From the NCBI GenBank assembly GCA_037176705.1, contig CM073886.1, forward strand, positions 3,968,001 to 4,032,000: a DNA stretch of 64,000 nucleotides, given 5' to 3'. This document shows positions 1-10,205 of the stretch, in pieces. This stretch comes from Molossus alvarezi. Its lineage: Eukaryota > Chordata > Mammalia > Chiroptera > Molossidae. Position 1 is the stretch's first letter; each line of letters opens with the position of its first letter. The notes beneath the pieces are model-generated. The model worked only from the letters and a program-made list of their open reading frames with translations. It was not told the DNA's origin and did no database searches. Position numbers and translations under genes: made by a program.

Positions 1-79
1 GATGTTCATACTCATGTTCTCTTCAATTGTACTTTCCAATATGCGATCCATTGTGTGGGAAAAGGAACAAAGATTGAAG
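1..79 (+). CDS. ABCA3-like transporter, internal exon (first in window, left end cut)
   Basis: This exon is open in the frame starting at base 2 and reads MFILMFSSIVLSNMRS, then a charged EKEQRLK end. It is followed by a GT donor at 80-81 (AAG|GTAATC), which leaves phase 0. In ABCA3-type transporters this hydrophobic helix followed by 'EKExRLK' is a segment of the first transmembrane domain, just before the cytoplasmic loop with the 'MGL' motif. The assignment rests on agreement with the five exons downstream, which continue the same domain in order and in frame. The exon's left boundary is outside the window. ABCA proteins are full-length lipid or sterol ABC exporters of intracellular or plasma membranes; the substrate here is unknown. 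ABCA3, ABCA14, ABCA15, ABCA16 and ABCA17 are all possible, so no symbol is given. Confidence 0.85.
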
Positions 80-509
80 GTAATCCTAATTATTTTCTGC
101 TAAAGTTTCTAGGAGGTCTTTTTAGGCCTATGGAGGTCTTTTGAATGGAGAGTTGGATTATTTCTATGTATTCAGCACCGGTACATAGCTATTACACCCA
201 GTAGCAGCATACTGTATCCCAGTAGCAACAGCTATAGAACAAAAAGTGTGATGCAACCTTCTAATTTTCCAAACAGGCAGAATTTCAGAGATGAACTGTC
301 TCTGGGGAACAGCAGAAAGGAAAATCTTGAAGGCAAAGAGGGAGACAGAAAGGTCACTGGAAGAATTTGTAGTGTCTGGTACCTAGCGTAGAAGGGAACT
401 TCAAACACAACATAATTCCTGACTAAATTAACATGAATTTCTTATTTACCGTAATATCTACTGCCCTAGATAACATGTCTGGGTTTCAACAAAAAATTAC
501 AAGGCACAT

Positions 510-510
<1 letters not shown>

Positions 511-555
<45 letters not shown>

Positions 556-580
556 AACACACATCATCATCATCATCATC
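511..580. repeat. (CA)n followed by (CAT)n microsatellite
   Basis: About 20 CA units are followed by five or so CAT/ATC units, ending exactly where a VES SINE begins. Reading it as protein gives His-Thr runs, which are an artefact of the repeat. Confidence 0.95.
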
Positions 581-790
581 CCAGCCACTGTGGCCCAGTG
601 TTGAGCATTGAGCCATCGACCAAGAGTCGCTGGTTCTATTCTCGGTCACGACACATGTCCAGGTTGTGGGCCAAATCCCCAGTGGGGGGCGTGCAGAAGG
701 CAGCCATCTGATATTCTCCCTCATCAATGTTTCTGTCTCTCCCTGTCCCTTCTTCTCTCTCTAAAATCAATAAAGAAAAAAATAAAAAAC
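581..790 (+). repeat. VES-type tRNA SINE (no 3' hairpin)
   Basis: The tRNA-like head reads 'ccagccactgtggcccagtgttgagc'. A central 'ccccagtggggggcgtgcagaaggcagcc', a pyrimidine tract and 'aaaatcaataaagaaaa' follow. The AATAAA just before the A-tail fits the T+ SINE class. Confidence 0.85.
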
Positions 791-890
791 AGTCTAAAAA
801 GGCAAAACATTTATCAGAACCACTCAGATAAAGCACAGATGTTAGAAATATCAGACAAGGAATTTAAAATTACTATGATTAGTAATTAAT

Positions 891-1112
891 TAATTTTTAA
901 ATATGTTTTTATTGATTGTTTGAGAGAGAGGAAGGGAGAGGGAAAGAGAGCTAGCAAAATCAATGTGAAAGAGATACATCAATCGGCTACCTCCTGCATG
1001 CTCCCTACTGGGGTCAAGCCCATAACCTGGGCATGTGCCCTGACTGGGAATTGAACCAGGACCTCTCAGTCAATGTGAAGATGCTCAGTCCACTGAGCCA
1101 CACTTGCCAGGC
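891..1112 (-). repeat. VES-type tRNA SINE, antisense
   Basis: This is the reverse complement of the VES structure: T-rich tail at the left, GA-rich tract, 'ggctacctcctgcatgctcc' core, and a tRNA-like head ending 'cactgagccacacttgccaggc'. It interrupts an old L1. Confidence 0.85.
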
Positions 1113-1116
1113 AAAT

Positions 1117-1117
1117 A

Positions 1118-1160
<43 letters not shown>
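1117..1160. repeat. (CA)n microsatellite
   Basis: About 20 CA units lie beside the 5' end of the antisense SINE. It resembles the array at 511, so the old L1 here is flanked by two similar dinucleotide tracts. Confidence 0.95.
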
Positions 1161-1163
<3 letters not shown>

Positions 1164-1290
1164 ACATATTATATTCAATCTGCTGAAAACCAAACACAAA
1201 GTGAAAATCTTGAAAGCAGCCAGAGGCTGGGAAAAGGCCACACTGCCTACAAGGAACAGGCATAAGAAGTACAAATGACTTCTAACTTAC

Positions 1291-1642
1291 AATTGGATAT
1301 TTTAATAAAAAACATGGATACATTTTTATAATATTCCTGGAAGTAGAGTATAATATAAAAGACATCTTAATATTTCAAAGGTTAATTTGAAATGCTTTCC
1401 ATTTTTGTCCAATACTAGGTGTAGTATTGAAAAAGGTCTCTGAACTTAAGAGTAATATATTATAATGCCAATACTGTCCTAATTATCTGCATAATTTTGA
1501 TCAACACACTTGACTTTCTGAGCAAAATAGAGATATTACCTATTTACATAGATTTTTATAGGAATTTAATTTTTTAATGTATGTGAAAGTACTATGAATT
1601 ACTGATGTATGTAATATTTGATTTGTGTTCACTTTCCTACAG
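1291..1642. other. Intron, AT-rich, no recognised element
   Basis: This is the single-copy right part of the first intron in view. I see no reading frame, RNA gene or repeat in it beyond short A/T runs. Confidence 0.6.
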
Positions 1643-1759
1643 GAGTACCAACTCATACATGGACTTAAAAACTGGATGATCTGGGCTTCCTATTTCTTCA
1701 CAGTCCTTTTTTTTTATCTCATTATTATAGTTTTGATATGTGTGTTATTCTTTGCCAAG
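1643..1759 (+). CDS. ABCA3-like transporter, internal exon 2 (TMD1), GC donor
   Basis: This is 117 nt, 39 codons, phase 0 at both ends. It starts EYQLIHGLKNWMIWASYFF, then a strongly hydrophobic helix ending CVLFFAK. The acceptor is a good 'cactttcctacag' at 1630-1642. The donor at 1760-1761 is GC, in the context AAG|GCAAGT, which is the strong consensus required of U2-type GC-AG introns. The nearest GT, 4-5 bases further on, would leave phase 1 and shift the frame, because the next exon begins in phase 0. In ABCA3 the matching residues are the short loop after 'EKERRLKEYM' plus the next membrane helix. Confidence 0.9.
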
Positions 1760-1765
1760 GCAAGT
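1760..1765 (+). promoter_or_regulatory. GC 5' splice site (GCAAGT)
   Basis: The exon ends AAG and the intron starts GCAAGT. Apart from the C at intron position 2, this is a perfect match to U1 snRNA. It is the only donor here that keeps the ABCA reading frame into the exon at 2509. Confidence 0.85.
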
Positions 1766-2508
1766 GTCTAATTTCATGCTGTTCAATAGAAATTTAATAA
1801 GTCACTATGTAATATTAAATTTTTAGTATCCACTATAAATTTTAAAGAGTACAAAGAACAGGTGAAATTATTTTAATAATATATTTAACTCATTATATAC
1901 AAAACATATCAAAATGCAACCAATTTGGAAATTAAGATATTTTACATTCTTTTTTGTACTGTCTTCAAACTGTAGTGTGTGCTTTATATTTAGAACACAT
2001 CTCAATTCATATGCAATATTATCATTAGCAATATTTAATACATATCTGACACTGTTTTTGTTTTTTAATTTAAATTAAAATAACTATGATTAAATGACAA
2101 TAAAAATTTAGTTCTTCAGTCATATTAACAACCTTTCAAGTGCTCAATATCTACATGTGGTTAATATTTGCTATATTAGACATCTTAGTTCTCATTGATT
2201 GGAACATGCTGCAGCTATATTTTGAGAGGGGTAAAGTCGTCCTTCTCAAGTGTGGACTGATTGGTCTCAGGTTGCCAGTAAGATCAAATATGGTTTATAT
2301 TGTCTCCACTATAGAGACTCATAGGCTGATGAATATCTGAGAAAAAAAATAAACTCTTGTGTAAGAAATGAGTTATTTAGTTAACTTTCCAACTCATTAA
2401 GCTTTATTCATGAATCGTGTGATCTGTTTCTTTAGGACCATCATTTTATCCCTCTTCCTTTGTGTTTGTGTGACATTACTTATGGTGTGTCATACTGTTT
2501 TATTGTAG
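1766..2508. other. Intron 2, AT-rich, no recognised element
   Basis: This intron is short (750 bp including its GC donor) and has no transposon I recognise. A 66-codon open stretch at 2140-2340 lacks any recognisable protein features and is most likely chance. Confidence 0.6.
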
Positions 2509-2626
2509 ATTTTCAATGTGCCAATCTTCCGCTACAGTGACTATAGCTTCACCTTTGTCTTCCTCATGTGTTATGCCATTGCTTCAATATTCTTTGGCTT
2601 TATGATTAGCACTTTCTTCAGTAAAG
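2509..2626 (+). CDS. ABCA3-like transporter, internal exon 3 (TMD1)
   Basis: This is 118 nt, entering in phase 0 and leaving in phase 1. It reads IFNVPIFRYSDYSFTFVF, then a hydrophobic helix ending FMISTFFSK. The 'S(T)FFSK' motif is characteristic of ABCA first transmembrane domains (compare 'FMVSTFFSKA' in ABCA3). The acceptor is 'tgttttattgtag' and the donor is a consensus AAAG|GTGAGT at 2627. The following intron is about 22.3 kb and is filled mainly by L1 elements, three in sense and one ORF1-only element in antisense. No stop or frameshift is present. Confidence 0.92.
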
Positions 2627-3688
2627 GTGAGTCTAAGACTTCCCCTGAAACACAATTTCCATTCTAATTGGCCAAACTAGAATTATGTTTGAGTGCTCCT
2701 CCTAGCCACTTCATATGTAGTCTTGGCTTACATTCTATCATAGAAGATCAATTGTAAATGAAATTATTTAACAGGGGGCAAAGAAAACATTGAAATTTAA
2801 TATGGCCCAATGTATATATTAAAAAAGGTTATATAAAATAAAATTGTGACCAGTTAGAACTTAGGATAAATAAACAGTGCTCCATTGCTGAAGTTGATTT
2901 CTGAAAGCAAGATAAGAGATGGAGGTATTTATTCATTTACTGTCAATCAGTCATTCAGCATGAACTTTGTGCACTTAACCATGTAGGAAGACTCTGTACT
3001 ATATACATAAAGACAAAGGAAAATTGATTCTTTATGTGAGTTCACACAAGAAAAATATGTGAGACCAAATAACCCCAGATTGGTCTAAAGATTTTGTAAA
3101 TCTCCATTAGCAAATTTTCAATCACTTCCCAAAAGAATAAGGAATATTTTTTTAGACCACAAGTATTAATCATTTTTCCTCCCATATTTTCTTCTGTAAT
3201 TGAACCATTAGAATATTATCCCAATTAAGCTATTTTAGGGTATAAATATAACTTTATAATTAAGATGATTAACTATAAGGTAATTTAATTTTTAATATAT
3301 GATCACAGATAGCATCATTGCTTAGTTTTCACAATTCACAGTCGTTATATGTAATTAAGCAGAGAAGAATTGTGCATGCTTGAGACTCCTGTCCTTAGAA
3401 AGGTCTGTTTGAAGATTGGCCTTTGGCTTGCAAAATTGACTGATAAACAGGAGACATTGTGTTTATAAAAACTTAAAGGAAAGGGAAGTTTTATTTCAGG
3501 ATGTATAATAGACTAAATGATTGGAATTACTCTCCCAACTAAAACAATTAAAATTTTGTATATATTTTTAAACTTACTTTTTAAAAATATATCGCTTTAA
3601 ATACTTTTAAAAATATATAGCTCTACAAAGATGGAGTAACCTCATTCACCCAAGTCCTCCCCTTTACAATAAAAAATTTGAATATAAT
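2627..3688. other. Start of intron 3, single-copy, nothing recognised
   Basis: AT-rich sequence between exon 3 and the first SINE of the large intron. I see no coding or repeat signature. Confidence 0.55.
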
Positions 3689-3700
3689 AATAAGCCTAGT

Positions 3701-3912
3701 GCCTGGCTGGTGTGGCTCAGTGGATTGAGCACCATCCCATGGACTGAGAGTTCCTAGTTTGATTTCTGGTCAGGACACATTGCTGGGTTTCAGGCTCAGT
3801 CCCCAGTAGGGCACGTGCAGGAGGCAGCCAATTGATGTTTCCCTCTTACATCAATGTTTCTATCTCTCTCTCCCTTTCTCCCCCTCTAAAAAACGAATAA
3901 AAATATTTTAAA
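3701..3912 (+). repeat. VES-type tRNA SINE with 12-bp TSD
   Basis: The head is 'gcctggctggtgtggctcag', the core 'ccccagtagggcacgtgcaggaggcagcc', and the tail contains 'aataaaaatatttta'. It is bracketed by near-identical duplications aataagcctagt (3689-3700) and aataagcatagt (3913-3924), differing at one base. This gives precise ends. Confidence 0.92.
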
Positions 3913-4127
3913 AATAAGCATAGTAAGTTTCTGAAAGGTATAAGGGAAAAAAAGATAATGGATTGCCTCTAGAGATGTTAGGACTTGAGTAGTTGCATGA
4001 CTGTTCCCTGGATTTTCTTATTGTGCCCCATATATCTTTGAAAAAGCACTACAGAAGCCTCCAGTCTATAACTGATAATAAGCACAAAGTTACCAGAAGA
4101 GCCTAGGTTCCTAACCCAAAAGACTAG

Positions 4128-6149
4128 GAAAGATGTCATAAGAAAAAGTTGGCAGTGGGCAGGACCAGAGCGAGGGTGTGCGAGAGTGTGAGCAAGTATG
4201 AAAGAGAGTGTGAGTGGATGTGAGAGTGGACAAGCAACCTTGAACAGTGCAGAAAAGTGGGGCAGAGGGTTCCTGTGCTGTGGACAGGGAGCAGCTGGCT
4301 ACCATAGTAAGTGGTTTGTTGCTTCTCCCTGCATGGCAGGGAAGCCCTGCCAGTTTGGAAGATCCACTGGTCTTCTTTGGGAGGAGGCAGTAGGGAGCAG
4401 CTAGGACTGAGTGACCTGAGTCCACCAGTGCACCTTGCACCATCAAACCAGTGGATGCCATTGTGTCAGTGTGGACCAGCACACAGTAGCAGGGCTATCA
4501 AGGTACCTGCTGTGGAAGGAGCAACCAGCTGAGAGCTGAGCAGCATTCCCCCCAACAGCAGCCTGATCGGAGCTGATCACCAGCCTCAGCAACAGTACTA
4601 CTAGCTTGGGAGCACCAGCCCCAGGAGCAGTAGTGCTAGCTTGGGAGCCCAGCATCTTCTCCCACAGCAGCAGTGACTGGGAAAGAGTGGAGCCCCACCC
4701 CCAAATAGCTGAGGCGCAGGAGCTGAGACACACCCCCAGCAGCAGAGGTTTGGAATTGGACATCTATCCGGAAGCAGCAGTAGTGCAGATCAGCAGCTGA
4801 GATTCATCCCCAGCAGCATCAGCAGAGGCTGATCAGGAGCAGTGCCCCAGCCCAAGCAGTAGCAAGGCTTGGGCAGGCAAAACCTGCCCCTGACAACTGC
4901 AGCAGCATATTTGGAGTGCAGCCCCTCCCCCAGCAACAGCAATGTACCAGGAGCTGAGCATCCTCAGCCCCCAACAGCATGAGAGGATTTGAGCTAAGAG
5001 CACATCGCCTGGCAACAGCAACAGCAGTATCAGTGCAAACTGGGAGCTGACACTCCCCAGCAGCATCAGCAGTGACTGATCAGGAGCTGAGCCCCACCCT
5101 ATCAGCACACCAGCTATACCCATGCTCCGCAACAGCCCACCAGCTGGACCCATGCATCCCATAGTGCACCAGCTGGACCCACACTCCCCAGAAATACACC
5201 AGCTGGACCCACACACCCCAGAAACACACCAACTGGACCCACTTACCCCAGCAGTGCACCAGCTGGACCCACGAACACAAACAGCACACGAGCTGGACCC
5301 ATGCACCCCAATAGTGGCTACCATAGACAAACCAGTATCAGCTGCCAGTTGTCAATCCTCCAGGACCCACAGCAGGCAACAGGTGCCACACACCAAAACA
5401 GTATGGGAGGAAAAGCAGTGTGGATTTGATACACACTGACTTGCCTACAGATTCCACCATCCCTCACCAGGCCTAGAGCTACCAGACTGCTAAAAAGTTG
5501 AGAAAACAAAACAAAACCCAAATGGAAAGAAAGGAGGAATCACTAGAAAATGAACTGCATAAAATGGAAGTAAGCAATTTGTCAGAAAAAGAATTCAAAG
5601 CAATGATTTTAAGGGGTCTCAAACAATTTAATGACAACTACAGGCAACTTAATGAGAATTATAAATGCCTCAGTGGGAACTACATCAGCATTAAAAAAAA
5701 AAAAAAAAGAAATAGAAGGTATGGACAAAAATCAAGTGGAAATAAAGAATGACAAGAGCTGATATGAAAAATACCTTAGAAGGATTCAGTAGTAGATTAC
5801 AAGAAGCTGAAGACCAAATGAGCAAGCTAGAAGACAAAGTAGAAAAAAAACCACCCAAATAGAGCTGCAAATGGGGGAAAAAATTAAAAAGCAGGAGGAG
5901 AGTTTAATGGAGCTTTGGGACAACAAGAAAAATAGCATTCACATCATAGGGGTACCAGAAGGAGAAGAATCGAAGAAAGGAATAGAGAACCTGTTTGAAA
6001 AAATAATGTCAGAAAACTTGCCTAATTTGGTGAAGGAAAAAGTCACACAAGTCCAGGAAACACAGAGAGTCAAAGCAAGATGAACCCAGAACAACCCACA
6101 AATAGATAGATACATCATAATTAAAAGGGTAAACATTAACGACAAAGAA
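4128..6149 (+). mobile_element. L1 element 1, part a: 5'UTR and ORF1 N-terminal half
   Basis: The G+C-rich 5'UTR contains 'agagtgtgagtgga', shared with the full-length L1 at 7489, and a ~30-bp tandem array at 5103-5310. ORF1 begins near 5498 with KEESLENELHKMEVSNLSEK (coiled coil) and continues at 5871 with a RRM-like part 'IHIIGVPEGEES', but in a different frame after an A-run near 5695. ORF1 is therefore broken. The element resumes after an inserted antisense L1 piece and a SINE, and again after a whole inserted L1. The 5' boundary is approximate. Confidence 0.85.
5103..5310 (+). repeat. ~30-bp tandem array in L1 element 1 5'UTR
   Basis: Seven or so units of the form 'caccagctggacccayrc' plus about 12 variable bases. 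The regularity also shows as a repeated HQLDP peptide in one frame, which is a by-product and not a gene. Such arrays in L1 5'UTRs can act as internal promoter monomers (known for mouse L1); whether these do is inference. Confidence 0.85.
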
Positions 6150-6669
6150 TCATTTATTTCTTTTTTTCTTTATTAATTAATTAATTTATTTATTTTTGTT
6201 ACAGATGTTTCTCCTTTTCCCCCACAGATTCCTCCCTCCCCCCTTCGCCACCCTGTCCCCAGTTTTGTTGTCCATGTCCATTGTTCATGCATATATGCAT
6301 ATAAGTTATGTGGTTTATCTCTCCCCCCCACCACTCCCTCTTCTGGGTATTGTCAGTCTGTACTCCATTTCCACGTCTCTGGAACTACCCCATTCCTCAG
6401 ACTGTTAAGTTTATTATATTCCACAAATAAGTGAGATCATATGATACTTGTTTTTCTCTATTTGGCTTGTTTTACTTAGGATAATACTTTCCAGGTCCCT
6501 CCATGTCGTCTCAAAGGATACGAGATTTTTCTTACAGCTGCATAGTACTTTGTTATGTATATGTACCACAGCTTTTTTATCCATTCATCTGATGGACACT
6601 TGGGCTGTTTCCAGATCTTAGCTATTGTAAATAGTGCTGCTATGAACATGGGGGTACATATATTCTAAG
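6150..6669 (-). mobile_element. 3' fragment of a young L1, antisense
   Basis: This is the reverse complement of the bat L1 3' end. The T-rich tail is at the left, then 'tccccttcgccaccctgtcccc' 3'UTR, then the end of ORF2 ('cagatcttagctattgtaaatagtgctgctatgaac'). It matches positions about 13760-14240 in reverse. It is inserted in ORF1 of L1 element 1; 'aaagaatc' recurs at both sides. Confidence 0.85.
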
Positions 6670-6681
6670 AAAGAATCCTTT

Positions 6682-6882
6682 AAAATTTTTCTTTATTGAT
6701 TTTATAGAGAGAGGGAGAGAGAGAAAGAAATATTGATGAGAGAGGACATCGATTGGCCACTTCCTGCATGCCCCCATTGGGGATTGGGCCACAAACTGGG
6801 CATGTGCTCTGACCAGGAATTGAACCAGTGACCTCTTGGTGCATGGGTTGACACTCAACAACTGAGCCACACTGGCCAAGCC
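6682..6882 (-). repeat. VES-type tRNA SINE, antisense, next to the L1 fragment
   Basis: The tRNA-like head ends 'caactgagccacactggccaagcc' at 6882, and the tail at the left contains 'tctttattgatttta'. It is flanked by 'aaagaatcctttaa' (about 6670) and 'aaagaatcttaaag' (6887), an imperfect TSD that re-used the same target as the L1 fragment. Confidence 0.85.
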
Positions 6883-6886
6883 AAAT

Positions 6887-7479
6887 AAAGAATCTTAAAG
6901 GAAGCAAGAGAGTCAGAAAGTTACCTGCAAGAGTGCTCCTGTTAGACTGTCAGCAATTTCTCAATAGGAACACTTCAGGCCAGAAGGGAGTGGCATGAAG
7001 TATACAAAGTAATGAAAGGCAAGGGTCTGAATCCAAGACTACTCTACCCAGCAAGACTGTCATTCAAAATTGAAGGTGAGATAGCTTCACAAAAAAAAAG
7101 AGGGAAAAAAAAAAAAAAAACCGCTAAGGGAATTTACCACCACCCAAAAAGAACTGTAAGAAGTGCTAAATGGAATGTTGTAAGAAGAAGAAACGGGGAG
7201 TGGGAGGGAACGCAGGCATAACATTAAAATGGCAACTAATAAGTATCTATCAATAATAACCTTAAATATAAATGGCTTAAATACTCTAAACAAAATACAT
7301 AGGGGAGCTGATTGGATAAGAAAACAAGACCCATATATATGCTGTCAACAAGAGACCCACCTCACAACAAGACTCACACAGCATGAAAGTGAAGGGATGG
7401 GAAAAAAAATTCACACAAATAGTAATGGAAAAAAAAGCTAATGAAGAAATACTCATATCTGATAAAATAAACTTCAAAG
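6887..7479 (+). mobile_element. L1 element 1, part b: ORF1 C-terminus and start of ORF2
   Basis: ORF1 resumes with sequence like '..ILKEARESES' and 'MKGKGLNPRLLYPARLSFKIEG' (C-terminal domain). An A-rich spacer follows, then ORF2 starts at 7229 with MATNKYLSIITLNINGLN. This is the N-terminus of the apurinic endonuclease, including the 'QETHL' catalytic motif. ORF2 is cut at about 7479 by the insertion of a complete L1. Confidence 0.88.
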
Positions 7480-8149
7480 TGAGGGCCTTGGGGGAAGATG
7501 GTGGCCAGCAGGACTGGAGGGAGGGTGAGTGTGTGAGAGAGTGAGCTAGTGTGGGAGAGAGTGTGAGTGGACTTGACAGTGGATGACCAAACTCTAGCAG
7601 TGCAGAGACTCTGAGCAGAAAGTTCCTGTGCTGTGGACTGGAGCAGCCCCTCACCTCTTCAGGGCACTTCTCCCTGCACCTCAGGGAGGTTCCACCATCT
7701 TGGAAGATCCCAGGTCTTCCCTGGGAGGAGGCAGTGGGAACGGTTATGGCCCAGTAACCTGAGCCCACCAGTGCACCTGGCATCATTGGACAAGTGGACA
7801 CTGTGTCAACACAGACCAGTGCATAGTAGTGAAGCTCCTAAGATGCTGGTTGCAGAAGCTGTGGAAAGCCCGGAGCCCAGTCCCATCCCCCATATTAGCA
7901 ACCCAATAAGAGTCCAGATATACTGCCAGCAACAGAGGCTGAGGAGCAGACATCCATCCCCAGGCAACAGAAGCACAGGCAAGCAGCTGAGACCCATCCA
8001 CCAAAACTACAGCAAACTCTGAGCAGGAGTTGAGCCCCACAGGGCAGTAGCACTCCCCAGCCACCAGGGACAGGATCTGGGGCTCCACAAGATCTGTGCC
8101 ACTCAGCAGCCCACAAAAACAGTGGGAAGCCTGAGCCTCAGAGAGACTG

Positions 8150-8475
8150 GTGCAATCCAGCTGCCCACCCACAGAAACTGCAGGGTATAGAGGCACCAGC
8201 GAGGCTTGTGCAATCCAGCAGGGACTGTGCCATCCAGTTACCCACAGGACCTGTGGGGTGCTGTAGCACCAGAGAGGCCTGCATGACCTAGCAGGGACTG
8301 TGCCCTCCAGTTACTCATGGGACCTGTCGAGTGCTGAAGCATTAGAGAGGCCAGTGTGACCCAGCAGCCCATAAGATAGGCATACAGCCCAGTCCCCAAA
8401 AGGACTGTGTGATGCAGTTACCCGTGGGACCTGCAGGGTGCAGGGGCACCAAAGAGGCCTGTGCCACCCAGCTGT
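8150..8475 (+). repeat. ~70-75 bp tandem repeats in L1 element 2 5'UTR
   Basis: About four units share 'tgtgccmtccagttacycr', 'gggacctg', 'gggtgctg.agca' and 'agagaggcc'. The unit is unrelated to the 30-bp array in element 1, although the two 5'UTRs share other sequence. Confidence 0.75.
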
Positions 8476-9289
8476 GCACAAGATATAGGCATAGAGGATG
8501 TGAAAATGGAGGCTGAGTGAATGGAAGCTACACAGATGATCTCCCAGGACCAAACAGGAATTACAACTAAAAGACAAATTATCAAAAAAAAAAAAAAACA
8601 CAGAAAAGCAGCAGGACAGGACCATATAACCAGGGACACTGGTAGGATCTGCAGAGGTGCAAGAGGGTGGTGAACTGGAAGCTCAGGGACAGCAGGAGTC
8701 TTAGCTCTGAGCAGCGCCCTTGGGTAATAAAGACCATGCCCGCTCCACAGCGTAGAGAGACAGGGCAGAGCACTAAAACAGTCACAGCCACTCACCTGAC
8801 AGAGGGAGGGCAGACTAGGCTGGTACTCTGTGGGGACACCCAGGATTTGGAGAGCACTCAGACTTTTGGCTGAGTTGCAGCCACAAAGAACAATGGCCAA
8901 TGAACTCCTACCCAAGCTGTGGGGGAAAGCAGCAGCCACACCCCTCCTTGGAGATTCAGCCTTTCCCAGGTGAGGCAAAGAAATGAAAATTGAGGCTCAT
9001 TAACAGCATCTATCTTACCCTTTGGAAATCTTCTTATGCAGAACACCAGGGCTACATTCCAAGGGACTGAGAAACTGAGACTACTAGCCATGAGGAAAAA
9101 GCTAGAGGATAACTTAACCTATCCCAGGCTTGCAAATCGACTCAGAAAAGTAAGACTTGACAGTGGTGTTTAATGTGGGCCCACCCAGGCTCATCCAAAC
9201 CCAGCAGAGGGAGCCACAAACAGCAGAACACCAACACCCACAGAGAAAATTTGGCAGAGTCCAAAACCAACTGAGACAGCCAAAATTAT

Positions 9290-10160
9290 GAAACAAAGAA
9301 TCAAATCCCAAATGAAAAAACAAGAGAACTCTGTTGAAGATGAGATTAATGAAATGCAGTTAAGCAAATTATCAGAATAGAGTTCAGAGCCATGATCTTG
9401 AGGAAGCTCAACAGCATGAGTAACGACATCAGCACCATGAGTAAAGATACAGAAAAAATAAAAAGCAACCAAGTGGAAATGAAGAATGGCATAACAGAAA
9501 TAAAGAACAAATTGGAAGGACTAACCAGCAGAGTAGAGGATGCAGAGGACTGGATCAGTGAATTAGAAGACAGGGCAGAAAAAAAATCAACCAATCAGAA
9601 AATCAAAAGGAAAAATCCATTAAAAAACAGGATGATATCTTAAGAGAACTGTGGCACAACTGGAAACATAATAGCATTTGCATCATATAAGTCCCCGAAG
9701 AGGAAGAAAATGGCAAGAGTTAAAGAATATATTTTTAAAAATAGTGACAGAAAACTTTTCAAAATTAGTGAAGGAAGAAGGGATTCAAGTTCAAGAAGCA
9801 CAGAGAGCCCCAAGTAAGAATTCAAACAGGCCCACACCAATACATATAGTGATTAAAATTCCAAATATTAAAGACAAAGCGAGAGTCTAAAAGGCAGCAA
9901 GAGATAAGCAACAGGTTACCTAGAAGGAAAACCCCATAAGGTTCTTAGCTGATTTTTCACCAGAAACACTACATGCCAGAGGGGAATGGCATGAAGTAAG
10001 CAAGGTAATGAAAAACAAGGATCTGAATCCAAGACTTTTTTACCCAGAAATACTATTATTCAAAATAGGTCAAATAGAGCTTCCAAGACCAAAATATAGG
10101 CTAAGGGAATATATTAACATTAAATCAACACTGCAAGATATGCTAAAAGGACTGCTCTAA
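9290..10160 (+). pseudogene. L1 ORF1 remnant (element 2)
   Basis: An RNA-binding ORF1p homologue. It starts 'MKQRIKSQMKKQENS', has a coiled coil at 9392-9643 (QVEMKNGITEIKNKLEG, then SRVEDAEDWISELEDR), and then RRM and C-terminal domain sequence 'SKLVKEEGIQVQEAQRAPSK'. It is broken by a stop near 9378 and by frameshifts. Confidence 0.85.
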
Positions 10161-10205
10161 TTAGTAGAAAAAATGGAAAGAAAGATAGAACCACACTAAA
10201 CAAAA

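Larger units (their letters stand above)
420..1290 (+). repeat. Old L1 fragment (5'UTR to ORF1), split by two SINEs and CA repeats
   Basis: Three pieces belong to one old sense L1. Piece 1 is about 420-510 ('gggtttcaacaaaaaattac', an old L1 5'UTR motif). Piece 2 is about 790-890. Piece 3 is about 1161-1290, which encodes an ORF1-like 'KILKAARG' followed by degenerate sequence. SINEs and CA microsatellites separate the pieces. The element is heavily decayed and has no usable reading frame. Boundaries are approximate. Confidence 0.6.

Noticed and set aside
433..711. Open frame with His-Thr runs
   Set aside because: It is a translation of (CA)n and (CAT)n plus a SINE, with no codon or family signal.
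5122..5439. Repeat protein with HQLDP units
   Set aside because: The frame follows a 30-bp DNA tandem repeat in an L1 5'UTR; the opposite strand is equally open there.
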